From the NCBI GenBank assembly GCA_964521195.1, contig CAZFRE010000003.1, positions 124,001 to 188,000 on the forward strand: DNA of 64,000 bases. The letters are read 5' to 3'. A program made the position numbers and the translations under genes. Positions 9,306-17,866 of the stretch are shown piece by piece. Origin of the DNA: CAWDNM01 sp964521195. GTDB lineage: Bacteria; Actinomycetota; Coriobacteriia; Anaerosomatales; JAAXUF01. Under the pieces are notes generated by a model. That model searched no databases. It saw nothing but the letters and a program-made list of their open reading frames with translations, and was not told where the DNA came from. The first letter of the stretch is position 1; each line of letters begins with the position of its first letter.

Positions 9306-10340
9306 CTACTGCTCGACCGGAGGTTCCGCAGGAGGCGCGGCGGGCTCGGCTGCGGGCGCAGCAGGCTCGGCCGCGGGAGGAGCGACGGGCTCGACTACGG
9401 GAGCCGGAGGGGCAGGGGGTGAGAACGCCGCATCCGGCGCGGGCGGTGCTGCCGGAGGAGCAGGCGGGGTAGCCGGCGCAGGCGGTGCGTACGCGGGTGG
9501 TGCCGCCGGTGCTTCGGAACCCTGAGGAGCGGCCGGAGGCGCAGGCGGTGTGTACGCAGGGGGTGCCGGGGGTGCGTATGCGGGCGGCGCCGCGGGCGGC
9601 GCAGGCGGCGCGTATCCACCCGGTGCGGGGGGCGCGCCGTAGGCGGGCGCTGCGCCACCGAGCCCTGGGAAGCCGTACGAGCGCGCGGCCCACTGACCGA
9701 AGAGGTGCGACGTGATCATGACCATGAGATACGTGGCGGCCGGATACAAGAAGCCGCCGACGCCACCCGTGACACCGGACACGATACTCATCATGACACC
9801 GATTGCCATGCCCACTACGACCGACCAGAGCCAAGCCGCAAAGTACCCGGACCCATCCCTGATGTGTGCCAGAATCTCGCCGAACTGGAAGAATGCGCCG
9901 AACGTGCCCTTCACCGCGTAGTGCACAGTCGCAGCACTGAAGAACAGCCACAGCGCAATCCAATACACAGTGGCCACAAGGATGAACAGGCAAGAGCCCC
10001 CCGCCAGGAGGCCGCCGATGGCGTTGCTATCGCCGCTCATGAATGCCGAGATCATTCCTGGGAGAATCAGAATCGCACCCAGGATCGTGATGGGCAGCGA
10101 GTAGATCATGCCTGCCAGTATGACCATGAAGCCCTTGACCCACTTGCTGCCGAAGTCAGACCAGTCGGGAAGCTCCTCATTGCCGTTTGCGACCCGCAGA
10201 GTGTATTCGATCTGTGCGCCGTAGACAGCCGGCGCCGTGACAACCAAGAAGCCCCACAGGAAGCCGAGAAGCGTCTTCATCGGCCATCCCTTGTCGTTGA
10301 AGGGCGCCTTGAGTGCCCTTCCGAAATCAACGCTGTCCAT
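9306..10340 (-). CDS. DUF4013-like membrane protein with Pro/Ala-rich tail
   Basis: Unknown function. The 344-residue protein has an N-terminal part with about five to six hydrophobic segments, Gly/Ile-rich and resembling DUF4013 proteins (family assignment by pattern only). A tail of about 110 residues is almost entirely Pro, Ala, Tyr and Glu, with repeated PPAYAPPAPP-like units, and should be disordered. ATG at 10340 is preceded on the minus strand by GGAGAGGGG with a 5-nt spacer. The longer frame to 10499 has no comparable site. It is the only minus-strand gene between ftsZ and pgeF and is flanked by hairpins, so it looks like a local insertion into an otherwise collinear cluster. Confidence 0.8.
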   Translation of the reverse strand: MDSVDFGRALKAPFNDKGWPMKTLLGFLWGFLVVTAPAVYGAQIEYTLRVANGNEELPDWSDFGSKWVKGFMVILAGMIYSLPITILGAILILPGMISAFMSGDSNAIGGLLAGGSCLFILVATVYWIALWLFFSAATVHYAVKGTFGAFFQFGEILAHIRDGSGYFAAWLWSVVVGMAIGVMMSIVSGVTGGVGGFLYPAATYLMVMITSHLFGQWAARSYGFPGLGGAAPAYGAPPAPGGYAPPAPPAAPPAYAPPAPPAYTPPAPPAAPQGSEAPAAPPAYAPPAPATPPAPPAAPPAPDAAFSPPAPPAPVVEPVAPPAAEPAAPAAEPAAPPAEPPVEQ

Positions 10341-10467
10341 GAAGACCCCTCTCCATCGGTACGCGGCCGATGAATGCCGCTCGGGAAAGAGATACCCCTT
10401 TTCTCGGCCTAGGTTGCACACGGATACCAGCCAATCCCAGCGAGAGTGCGCGAAAGGACATCGACAG

Positions 10468-11292
10468 ATGCTGCCCACACCGAGTCTGAGTCGCGTCACG
10501 AACGGGGCAGTGTCCTACTGGACCGATCGCCGGCTGCTCGAGGCCGGGGTGACTATCGGGTTCTCGGAGAGGACCGGGGGCGCGAGCGCCGCACCGTTCG
10601 AGAGCCTCAATCTCGCCGCTCACGTGGGTGACGACCCACGCGCGGTTGATGTCAACCGGTCGCGGCTGCTCGACGCCGCGGGCCTGAGTGACTACCGCGA
10701 GTGTCTGACCGTGCCGGAGCAGGTGCACGGTGACAGGATCGGCATCGTCTCGACGTGCGATGCCGGCGCCGGCGCCATGGCTACCGGAGGAAGGGAGGCT
10801 GTCCGCGCCACCGATGCGCTCGTCACGTCAGCCCCCGGCGTTCCGTTGCTGCTGTGCTTCGCGGACTGCGTCCCGGTCGTGCTCGTGGCGCCGGGGACTG
10901 CGGTCGCGGTCGCCCACGCGGGGTGGCGCGGTGCGCTTGCGTCACTCCCAGGAAAGGCCGCCGAGCGGCTGGCGAGCGAGGTGGGGTGCAAGTCATCTGC
11001 GGTGCTCGCCTACATCGGGCCACACATAGGAGCGTGCCACTACGACGTCGGCGACGAGATCATGTCGCAATTCGTTAACGCGTTTGGTACAGTTGCTCGG
11101 GCCGATTCGGGGGGTTTGGACCTCGACGCCGCCGTGACCGCAAGCCTCGTCGACGCAGGAGTCGCACCGTGCAATATCGCACGCCTCGGGATGTGTACCG
11201 CCGAGGCCACGAACCGGTTCTTCTCGTACCGCGCCGAGAACGGGCGCACGGGGCGCCATTCAGCGTTCGCGTGCGTGACGTCGGGCGCGTAG
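10468..11292 (+). CDS. pgeF: purine nucleoside phosphorylase / laccase-domain protein (YfiH/PgeF family)
   Basis: Multicopper-oxidase-fold protein. Family members act as purine nucleoside phosphorylases or deaminases, or remove misincorporated L-Ser from UDP-MurNAc. The 274 residues show family zinc ligands: the His in EQVHGD, the Cys in FADCVPV, and the His in VAHAGWRG, plus IGPHIGACHYDVG and MCTAEATNRFFSYRAENG. The start ATG 10468 follows GAAAGGA. Genes of this family commonly sit right after ftsZ. Here the 3' end overlaps the predicted pstS start by 22 bp. Confidence 0.9.
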   Translation: MLPTPSLSRVTNGAVSYWTDRRLLEAGVTIGFSERTGGASAAPFESLNLAAHVGDDPRAVDVNRSRLLDAAGLSDYRECLTVPEQVHGDRIGIVSTCDAGAGAMATGGREAVRATDALVTSAPGVPLLLCFADCVPVVLVAPGTAVAVAHAGWRGALASLPGKAAERLASEVGCKSSAVLAYIGPHIGACHYDVGDEIMSQFVNAFGTVARADSGGLDLDAAVTASLVDAGVAPCNIARLGMCTAEATNRFFSYRAENGRTGRHSAFACVTSGA

Positions 11293-12119
11293 CCGGCCTA
11301 TCCCTCATGCTTGCTGCCGTCTTGGTGACCGCAGGCTGCTCTGACCGTCCCCGCGCCACCGACAAGGTCATCGTGAGTGGGTCGACGACCATCCTGCCGA
11401 TCGCGGAGCAATCAGGCGAGGACTTCATGAGGACGGAGCCTGAGACGCAGATCCTCGTCTCGGGACTCGGTTCGTCTGCCGGCATCGAAGCGGTGTCAGC
11501 GGGCACGGCGAACATCGGCACGTCGTCTCGCGATCTCAAGGAGGAGGAGGCCGGTCTGGGACTGGTCGACACGCCTATCGCCTACGACGGGATCGCCGTG
11601 ATCGTGAGCCCCCTCAATCCCGTTGAGGACTTGAGCACCGATCAGCTCCGCGACATCTTCTCGGGCAAGATCCGCAACTGGAAGGAAGTCGGTGGCGAGG
11701 ACAGGACGATCCATCTCGTCAACCGTGATGAGGCTTCCGGTACACGCGAGGCGTTCAAGAAGATCGTCATGGGCGACGTGACGTTCGATCCTGCCGCTGC
11801 CGTGCTGCCCGGCACGGGGCAGGTCCGTGACGTCGTCGCGCGCGCGGCCGGCGCCATCGGATACATCTCGGTCGGATTCGTCGAGCCGCGTTTCACCGAC
11901 GTGACGGTCAAGGCGATCAAGGTGGATGGTGTTGTCGCGAGCGAAGCGAACATCGGCTCGGGCGCCTATCCCATCGGTCGCGTGCTGCACTTCTTCACCA
12001 AGGGCGAGCCCGAGGGTGCCACCGGACGCTACATCGACTACGTGCTCTCGGACGATGTGCAGAAGGGCGTCGTGGTCGACGCCGGGTTCATCCCGATCGC
12101 GGAGGGAGGGAAGCAGTGA
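11271..12119 (+). CDS. pstS: phosphate ABC transporter substrate-binding lipoprotein
   Basis: Extracytoplasmic phosphate-binding protein. A short signal peptide ends in a lipobox-like VTAGC near residue 21, followed by the PstS core: VSGSTTILPIAEQ, GIEAVSAGTANIG, NRDEASGTREAFKK. Length is 282. The start is uncertain. GTG 11271 gives a basic n-region followed by the hydrophobic segment but has no obvious ribosome-binding site and overlaps pgeF by 22 bp. ATG 11307 would leave almost no n-region. The gene is followed in an overlap by pstC, starting a complete pst operon. Confidence 0.92.
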   Translation: MRDVGRVAGLSLMLAAVLVTAGCSDRPRATDKVIVSGSTTILPIAEQSGEDFMRTEPETQILVSGLGSSAGIEAVSAGTANIGTSSRDLKEEEAGLGLVDTPIAYDGIAVIVSPLNPVEDLSTDQLRDIFSGKIRNWKEVGGEDRTIHLVNRDEASGTREAFKKIVMGDVTFDPAAAVLPGTGQVRDVVARAAGAIGYISVGFVEPRFTDVTVKAIKVDGVVASEANIGSGAYPIGRVLHFFTKGEPEGATGRYIDYVLSDDVQKGVVVDAGFIPIAEGGKQ

Positions 12120-13018
12120 GCACCCCATCCGACGCACCAAAGGGGCGAACCCTCCAGCTCGTGTCGAGGTCGACCTACGTGAAGGAGCAGGCGCTTCGTA
12201 CGGTCTTCTTCCTGTGCGCGTTCATGTTCGTGCTCGCTGTAGCGCTGATCTTCATCTTCGTTGGCTGGAAGGCTCTGCCGATCTTCACTGAGTACGGCTT
12301 CTGGAACTTCCTCTCCGGGTCGACCTGGTCTTCGGGAAGCGAGAGCTTCGGCATCCTGCCGCTGCTCGTCGGATCACTGCTGGTGACACTTGGCGCGCTT
12401 GCCCTCGGTACACCGCTGGCCGTGGGGACAGCGATCTTCCTGTCCGAGGTTGCCTCGGACCGGGTACGGCGCATCGTTCGACCAGCGGTGGAGTTGCTGG
12501 CTGGCGTCCCCTCGGTCGTGTACGGCTTCTTCGGGATCGTGTTGCTGCGCTCGGTGGTCTCGCAGTTCACGGATTCGCTCGGTTTCGGGGCGTTCACGTC
12601 TTGGATCGTTCTCGCGATCATGATCGTCCCGACGATCGCGGCTTTGTCAGAGGATGCGCTGCGCTCGATCCCCGAGGGTATCAGGCACGCCTCGTTCGCG
12701 ATGGGCGCGACCCGGTGGCAGACGATCTACAAAGTCGTTGTCCCCGCGGCGAAGATCGGCATCATCGACGCCATCATCCTGGGCATGGGCCGTGCGATCG
12801 GGGAGACGATGGCGGTGCTCATGGTCGTCGGCAACGCCCCCGTGTTCCCGAAGGGCATCTTCGCGCCACTATCGACCCTGACCACTCAGATCGTCATGGA
12901 CATGCCGTACGCCGTGGGGCTGCATCGAACGGCGCTCTTCGCCATGGCGGCGATCTTGTTCCTGTTCTCGATGGGACTCGTGGCATCTGTACGCCTCTTG
13001 TCGAGGTTGAGGGATTAG
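12116..13018 (+). CDS. pstC: phosphate ABC transporter permease PstC
   Basis: Inner-membrane channel subunit of the high-affinity phosphate importer. The 300 residues have about six helices and the permease coupling loop (EDALRSIPEGIRHASFAMGATRWQT region) followed by GRAIGETMAVLMV. GTG 12116 overlaps the pstS stop (GTGA) with GGAGGGAGG upstream. It pairs with PstA encoded 1 bp downstream. Confidence 0.96.
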   Translation: MSTPSDAPKGRTLQLVSRSTYVKEQALRTVFFLCAFMFVLAVALIFIFVGWKALPIFTEYGFWNFLSGSTWSSGSESFGILPLLVGSLLVTLGALALGTPLAVGTAIFLSEVASDRVRRIVRPAVELLAGVPSVVYGFFGIVLLRSVVSQFTDSLGFGAFTSWIVLAIMIVPTIAALSEDALRSIPEGIRHASFAMGATRWQTIYKVVVPAAKIGIIDAIILGMGRAIGETMAVLMVVGNAPVFPKGIFAPLSTLTTQIVMDMPYAVGLHRTALFAMAAILFLFSMGLVASVRLLSRLRD

Positions 13019-13019
13019 C

Positions 13020-13844
13020 GTGAACAAGACTCTGGTGGACAAGCTCGCCATAGGGATGCTGTGGTTCATGGCAGGGAGCACGGTGGCCATTCTCGGCGCG
13101 CTGCTTCTCTACGTCTTCATCAACGGGATCCGCGTCATCTCGCCGGAGTTCATCTTCACGTGGCCGCACGGTGTGAACGCCGAGGGCGGCATCTGGCCCA
13201 CCATCGTCTCGACGATCTATGTGACCGCGCTGGCGATGCTCATTTCGACGCCCGTCGCCGTGCTTGCTGCGGTCTACCTCGCCGAGTACGCCTTCCAGGG
13301 CCGGATCGTCTCCACGATCCGCTTCGCCGCAGACTCGCTGGCGAGCGTGCCGTCGATCGTCATGGGCCTGTTCGGATTCGCACTCTTCGTTGAGGCGATG
13401 GGGATGGGGTTGTCGATGATCTCGGCTGCTCTCGCCCTCTCGCTGCTCATGCTCCCGATCATCATGCGCGCCACCGAAGAGGCGATCCGTTCGGTGCCTC
13501 GCTACATGCGCTGGGGCTCGTACGGGCTTGGCGCCACCAAGTGGCAGACGGTGAGCAAGATCGTGCTTCCGGCGGCGGCGCCGCGCATCATCACCGGCAT
13601 CGTGCTTGCGATGGGCCGTGCGGTCGGAGAGACAGCGGTGGTCCTCTACACGATGGGCCAGGCAGTGAACCTGCCGATCACGCCGCTGGACTCGGGACGC
13701 CCCATGACCGTCCACCTCTACCTGCTCGCGGTGGAAGGCATCAACTTGCCCGCCGCTTTTGGTACCGCCCTGCTGCTGATCCTGATGATCCTGGCCTTCA
13801 ACCTGTCGGCCCGCTGGATCCTGGCTCGTTATCGGAAGGTGTGA
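13020..13844 (+). CDS. pstA: phosphate ABC transporter permease PstA
   Basis: Second permease subunit, 274 residues, about six membrane segments. The coupling motif around [20 protein letters not shown] and the following [12 protein letters not shown] match PstA. The YLAEYAF segment before it is also typical. GTG 13020 starts 1 bp after the pstC stop, and pstB follows after 4 bp, so all four transporter genes form one transcript. Confidence 0.96.
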   Translation: MNKTLVDKLAIGMLWFMAGSTVAILGALLLYVFINGIRVISPEFIFTWPHGVNAEGGIWPTIVSTIYVTALAMLISTPVAVLAAVYLAEYAFQGRIVSTIRFAADSLASVPSIVMGLFGFALFVEAMGMGLSMISAALALSLLMLPIIMRATEEAIRSVPRYMRWGSYGLGATKWQTVSKIVLPAAAPRIITGIVLAMGRAVGETAVVLYTMGQAVNLPITPLDSGRPMTVHLYLLAVEGINLPAAFGTALLLILMILAFNLSARWILARYRKV

Positions 13845-13848
13845 CGAG

Positions 13849-14661
13849 ATGCCGGTGTCGTTTGGCACACATGAAGCTCCGCGTATCGAGCGGGCGAAGG
13901 TCCACGTCGACAAGCTGAACTTCTGGTATGGCGACTTCAACGCGCTGACCGGGATCACGGTCGACATATCCGAGCACGCCACGACGGCGTTCATCGGCCC
14001 TTCGGGATGCGGCAAGTCCACATTCCTGCGCTGCATCAACCGAATGAACGACCTGATCGAGGGCACGCGTGTCGAGGGTCTGATGCAGATCGACGGGCAA
14101 GACATCTACAGCACCGGCGTAGACCCGGTCGATCTTCGGCGTCGGGTCGGGATGATATTCCAGCAGCCGAACCCGTTTCCCCAGTCGATCTACGACAACG
14201 TGGCCTACGGGCCTCGGCTTCAGGGCATCAAGAAGCGGGCCGAGCTCGACGAGATCGTCGAGGACTCACTCAAACGCGCGAACCTGTGGAAAGAGGTCAA
14301 GGATATCCTCGGGAAGAACGGACTGGCGCTCTCGGGCGGTCAGCAGCAGCGGCTGTGTATCGCCCGCGTGCTGGCGGTGCAGCCGGAAGTACTTCTCATG
14401 GACGAGCCGTGCTCGGCCATCGATCCGACCTCGGTGCAGAAGATCGAGGACCTGATGGGCGAACTCAAGGATACGGTCACGATCGTGATCGTCACACACA
14501 ACATGCAGCAGGCGGCGCGCGTCAGCGACTTCACGGCGTTCTTCCTGCAGGAGGTCGCCGGGGAGCCCGCCGAGCTCGTCGAATTCGGACGCACCAACGA
14601 GCTGTTCACGAGTCCGAACGACAAGCGAACCGAGGACTACATCACAGGCCGTTTCGGATAG
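13849..14661 (+). CDS. pstB: phosphate ABC transporter ATP-binding protein
   Basis: Cytosolic ATPase of the Pst importer, 270 residues. Walker A is GPSGCGKST, the Q-loop is [17 protein letters not shown], the signature is [13 protein letters not shown], Walker B is [13 protein letters not shown], and the switch His lies in IVTHNMQQA. This exact set is diagnostic of PstB. A 112-bp gap with a probable promoter separates it from phoU. Confidence 0.97.
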   Translation: MPVSFGTHEAPRIERAKVHVDKLNFWYGDFNALTGITVDISEHATTAFIGPSGCGKSTFLRCINRMNDLIEGTRVEGLMQIDGQDIYSTGVDPVDLRRRVGMIFQQPNPFPQSIYDNVAYGPRLQGIKKRAELDEIVEDSLKRANLWKEVKDILGKNGLALSGGQQQRLCIARVLAVQPEVLLMDEPCSAIDPTSVQKIEDLMGELKDTVTIVIVTHNMQQAARVSDFTAFFLQEVAGEPAELVEFGRTNELFTSPNDKRTEDYITGRFG

Positions 14662-14711
14662 GTCGCGTTCTGGCCGATGGCCGGGTACGAATTGTTGTAA
14701 CAAACCGGCGC

Positions 14712-14740
14712 GCGAACCGCATCGGCGGCACCGCTATAAT
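14712..14740 (+). promoter_or_regulatory. probable phoU promoter
   Basis: A perfect TATAAT at 14735-14740 stands out in this GC-rich sequence, 33 bp before the phoU start. The -35 position (about 14712-14717) does not match TTGACA, so activator dependence is possible. This would allow phoU, yggS and sepF to be transcribed apart from pstSCAB. Confidence 0.4.
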
Positions 14741-14773
14741 CGAACGACAGTCATCGGCACCGAGGAGTCGGCC

Positions 14774-15451
14774 ATGCGCGAACAATTCAGACAGGAACTC
14801 AAGGCCGTCCACGGTGAGGTCGTCGACATCCTGCTCGTCGTCACCGAGCAGACGCGCACTGCCGTCCAATCACTCGTCAATGGGGACGTCGACCAAGCCG
14901 AGACGGTGATCGCGCGTGACGAAGAGCTCGATGCTCGGTGTGTCGGCGTCGAGGAACGCGTGCTCGAGATCATCGCCACGCAGTTCCCCGTCGCCCGCGA
15001 TCTGCGGCTGCTGCAATCGCTGGCGTATATGGCCATCCATCTCGAGCGGATGGCCGACCTTTCCGTGAATATCGCGAAGGCGACGAAGCGCACCGCCGGC
15101 CGACGCGGCCCGCAGACACTGTTCGACCTGATCCAGGCGCAGGGTAACCTCGTCTACCGCGTGCTTGACGCCACTCGCGAGGCCCTCGCCAAGCGTGACC
15201 TGGAGCTCGCGCTGAAACTCCCCGAACTCGACGAGCCGATCGACCATCTCTACAAGCAGTTCTTCCGCGAGCTCGCGAGATTGCACGACGAGGAAGAGAT
15301 CGAATGGGCCTCGTCAATGGTGCTGGCGAGCCGTTACCTCGAACGAATCGCCGACAACGCCGTCGACATCGGCGAGCGTGTCGCATATCTGATCACGGGG
15401 GACCGGGACGTGTACCCGGGCGATCATTCGCCCGAGCCGGCCTCGGAGTAG
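14774..15451 (+). CDS. phoU: phosphate signalling regulator PhoU
   Basis: Cytosolic helical protein that relays PstSCAB activity to a phosphate-responsive histidine kinase. The 225 residues form two repeats of a three-helix PhoU domain. Signature pieces are RDLRLLQSLAYMAIHLERMADL in the first repeat and SRYLERIADNAVDIGERV in the second, with acidic metal-binding residues in both. No sensor kinase or response regulator gene is nearby. The ATG follows GAGGAG. Confidence 0.95.
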   Translation: MREQFRQELKAVHGEVVDILLVVTEQTRTAVQSLVNGDVDQAETVIARDEELDARCVGVEERVLEIIATQFPVARDLRLLQSLAYMAIHLERMADLSVNIAKATKRTAGRRGPQTLFDLIQAQGNLVYRVLDATREALAKRDLELALKLPELDEPIDHLYKQFFRELARLHDEEEIEWASSMVLASRYLERIADNAVDIGERVAYLITGDRDVYPGDHSPEPASE

Positions 15452-15455
15452 CAGC

Positions 15456-16133
15456 GTGGCCGCCGTCGCGTCGCGCTACGAGGCGGTACGGCGGCAGGTT
15501 GCCGACGCCGCCGATGTCGCCGGTCGCTCCGGTGATGAGATAACCATCGTCGGCGTCACCAAGACGGTGGGGATCGACGACATCCGTGCGGCGCTCAGCG
15601 CCGGTATCTCGGATTTCGGCGAGAACCGTGTCCAGGAGTTCCTCGGCAAGTACGGGTTGTTCCCCGATGCGCACTGGCACTTCATCGGGAGCCTGCAGAC
15701 CAACAAGGTCAAAGATGTTGTCGGCCGAGCGTCGCTCATCCACTCGGTCGATTCGCTGCATCTGCTTGCCGAGATCGGGAAGCGGGCGGCGGCGGCAGGA
15801 GTCGTGCAGCCGGTACTGCTGCAGGTCAACGTCTCGGGCGAGAGCTCAAAGCACGGGTTTGAATGCTGCGACGTGCGCGAGGCGCTCATCGAGGCGTCCC
15901 ACCTGCCCGCGGTGTCGGTGCGCGGGCTCATGACGATGGCGCCCTTCGGGCGCCCCGAGGATGCCCGATGGGTCTTCCGCGAGCTGCGCGAGCTGCGCGA
16001 CTCGCTACGGGAGATGCCGCTCAATGGTGTAGAGTTGGACGAGCTCTCGATGGGCATGAGCAACGACTTTCGTGTGGCCGTCGAGGAGGGGTCGACCATC
16101 GTTCGGGTCGGCCGCGCGATCTTCGGCAGGTAG
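15456..16133 (+). CDS. yggS: PLP homeostasis protein (YggS/PROSC family)
   Basis: Small fold-type III PLP-binding protein that buffers pyridoxal phosphate rather than catalysing a known reaction. The 225 residues show the PLP lysine in IVGVTKTV, then FGENRVQEF, WHFIGSLQTNKVK, HSVDSL, and the C-terminal LSMGMSNDFRVAVEEG phosphate-binding stretch. GTG 15456 lies 4 bp after the phoU stop. It is conserved next to sepF in Actinobacteria and Firmicutes. Confidence 0.95.
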   Translation: MAAVASRYEAVRRQVADAADVAGRSGDEITIVGVTKTVGIDDIRAALSAGISDFGENRVQEFLGKYGLFPDAHWHFIGSLQTNKVKDVVGRASLIHSVDSLHLLAEIGKRAAAAGVVQPVLLQVNVSGESSKHGFECCDVREALIEASHLPAVSVRGLMTMAPFGRPEDARWVFRELRELRDSLREMPLNGVELDELSMGMSNDFRVAVEEGSTIVRVGRAIFGR

Positions 16134-16153
16134 CGAAGAATAGAGGAGATACC

Positions 16154-16720
16154 GTGAGCTTGTGGCACCGCATCAAGGTCCGCCTCGGACTCGAAGACGA
16201 GTGGGATGACGAGTACTACGAGGACGAGGACGGGGAGTACTACGAGGAGGAACCCGCGGTAGACGACGAGGCGTACGCGCCGCGTCGCTCGGCAGCGTAT
16301 GACTCGCCGTACGGCTCTGGTGCCTCGGCAGGTGCGGTCAAGCGTCTCGATCGCGGACCCGACCTCGACCGCGCCCGGTCCGGCGGCTCCTCGCTGCGCA
16401 GCGTTCCCTCCGGGCCCGCCTCGGTGACACCGGTCAATGCTCAGATGAAGATGCACATCGTCGAGCCGAAGTCCTTCACCGAGGCCCAGGCCATAGCTGA
16501 CAAGTTCAAGCAGGGCACTCCGGTGATCATGAACATGGCGATGACCCAGCCGGACCTGGCCAAGCGCCTGCTGGACTTCGCGTCCGGGCTCACGTACGGC
16601 CTCGATGGTGGCCTGCAGAAGGTCTCCGACAAGGTCTTCATGCTCACGCCTCACAATGTCGACGTCAGTGATGCCGACCGTCGCCGCCTGCGCGACACCG
16701 GCATGTTCACGGGCCAGTAG
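16154..16720 (+). CDS. sepF: cell division protein SepF
   Basis: Membrane tether and regulator of FtsZ filaments. The 188 residues begin with an amphipathic membrane-binding helix (LWHRIKVRLGL), followed by an acidic Tyr/Glu/Asp stretch and a Pro/Ser-rich linker. The C-terminal SepF (DUF552) domain starts near MHIVEPKSF and includes ADKFKQGTPVIMNM and DFASGLTYGLDG. GTG 16154 follows GAGGAGA, while the frame further upstream only runs through yggS. With FtsA not visible, this is the probable anchor for the Z ring. Confidence 0.95.
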   Translation: MSLWHRIKVRLGLEDEWDDEYYEDEDGEYYEEEPAVDDEAYAPRRSAAYDSPYGSGASAGAVKRLDRGPDLDRARSGGSSLRSVPSGPASVTPVNAQMKMHIVEPKSFTEAQAIADKFKQGTPVIMNMAMTQPDLAKRLLDFASGLTYGLDGGLQKVSDKVFMLTPHNVDVSDADRRRLRDTGMFTGQ

Positions 16721-16735
16721 GTGACTGGCGAAGCG

Positions 16736-17554
16736 ATGGGTGACCACGTGACCTTCAGCGGAACGCTCGCCGTCATCGGTGGCGGGAAGATGGGCGAGGC
16801 GATCGTGCGCGGCCTGCTCGCGGCCGGCGCTGTGTCGGCTGGCGCCGTCACCATCGCCGAGCCAAACGTGTCCCGCCGAGACGAGCTCGCGGTCTCCTAC
16901 GGCGTGACCTGCGTCGCCGACGGTCGGCAGGCGCTCCCTGCCGACGTCGTGCTCATCGCGGTCAAGCCGCAAGTCGCCGATGAGGTCATCGGCTCGTTCG
17001 CCCAGCTCGTCGGCTCGGCGCTGGTGGTGTCGATCGTCGCCGGGTTCTCCTCGGCGAGGCTCGAGTCGTTGCTCCCGGAGGGCAGCGCCGTGGTCCGCGT
17101 GATGCCGAACACGCCTGCGATGGTCGGCGAGGGCATGGCGGTCGTCAGCGGTGGCGCCGAGGCGAGTGCCGAGCAGGTCGCGCTCGTGGAGGCGCTCTTC
17201 GCGCAGATCGGGCGCGCCGTCGCGGTCGACGAGCGTCACCAGAACGCAGCAACCGCCATCTCGGGTTCGGGCCCCGCGTACTTCGCGCTCGTGGTGGACG
17301 CGCTCGCACGTGCCGGGGTCCGCCAGGGGCTGCCGCGCGACATCGCTCAGGAACTCGCCGTACAGACGATGCTCGGCACGGCCCGCATGCTCGAGGAGAC
17401 CGGGATGCATCCCGAAGTGCTGATCGACGGCGTCTCGAGTCCGGGCGGTACCACCATCGCCGCGATCGAGGCGCTCGAGGCCGGCGGCCTGCGCGCCGCG
17501 TTCGCTGAGGCCGTCGCCGCCAACGTCGCGCGGTCGCAGGAGCTCGGCTCGTGA
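16736..17554 (+). CDS. proC: pyrroline-5-carboxylate reductase
   Basis: NAD(P)H enzyme making L-proline from pyrroline-5-carboxylate. The Rossmann loop VIGGGKMGEAI is at the N-terminus. VRVMPNTPAMVGEG follows, and the C-terminal dimerisation domain has SGSGPAYFALVVDAL and GVSSPGGTTIAAI. Three starts are possible (GTG 16721, ATG 16736, GTG 16748) and none has a clear ribosome-binding site. I use the ATG. The stop overlaps the GTG of the following yggT reading frame. Confidence 0.94.
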   Translation: MGDHVTFSGTLAVIGGGKMGEAIVRGLLAAGAVSAGAVTIAEPNVSRRDELAVSYGVTCVADGRQALPADVVLIAVKPQVADEVIGSFAQLVGSALVVSIVAGFSSARLESLLPEGSAVVRVMPNTPAMVGEGMAVVSGGAEASAEQVALVEALFAQIGRAVAVDERHQNAATAISGSGPAYFALVVDALARAGVRQGLPRDIAQELAVQTMLGTARMLEETGMHPEVLIDGVSSPGGTTIAAIEALEAGGLRAAFAEAVAANVARSQELGS

Positions 17555-17824
17555 GCGGTGAGCAGCTGGCACTGGCCATTCGCGGTGTCGGGCAGTTCTA
17601 CGCCCTGCTCATATTCGTCTACATCGTGCTGTCGTGGTTCCCGATGCGAGGAATGCCTCTACGACGTGTATCGGGTGCTGGGTAGTGTCGTGGAGCCGTA
17701 CCTGAGACTCTTCCGCAATCTCATCCCGCCGGTGGGCAGTTTCGACTTCTCGCCGCTGGTCGCCTATTTTGTTCTGCAGATAGTCGTGAACTACGTACTG
17801 GTCCCGCTCGCGCTCTGGCTGTAG
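17551..17824 (+). pseudogene. yggT: YggT family membrane protein, apparent frameshift
   Basis: YggT proteins are two-helix membrane proteins near division genes, of poorly defined function. The first half reads from GTG 17551 in one frame (QFYALLIFVYIVLSWFPMRG, the first helix) and stops at 17685. The second half continues in another frame from about 17657 (LYDVYRVLGSVVEPYLRLF, then IPPVGSFDFSPLVAYFVLQ, the second helix) to TAG 17824. Removing one C from the CC at 17656-17657 restores a normal protein of about 90 residues. It is either a real one-base insertion or a sequence error. The good conservation on both sides favours an error or a very recent mutation. Confidence 0.85.
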
Positions 17825-17866
17825 GCGCAGCGTGCGCCGGTTGGCACCTGAGGGAAGGAACGTTCG

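Noticed and set aside
9310..9650. A repeat-rich, GC-rich stretch that could be mistaken for a CRISPR or satellite array.
   Set aside because: The repeats are codons for Pro/Ala-rich protein sequence. Units are irregular and there are no spacers.
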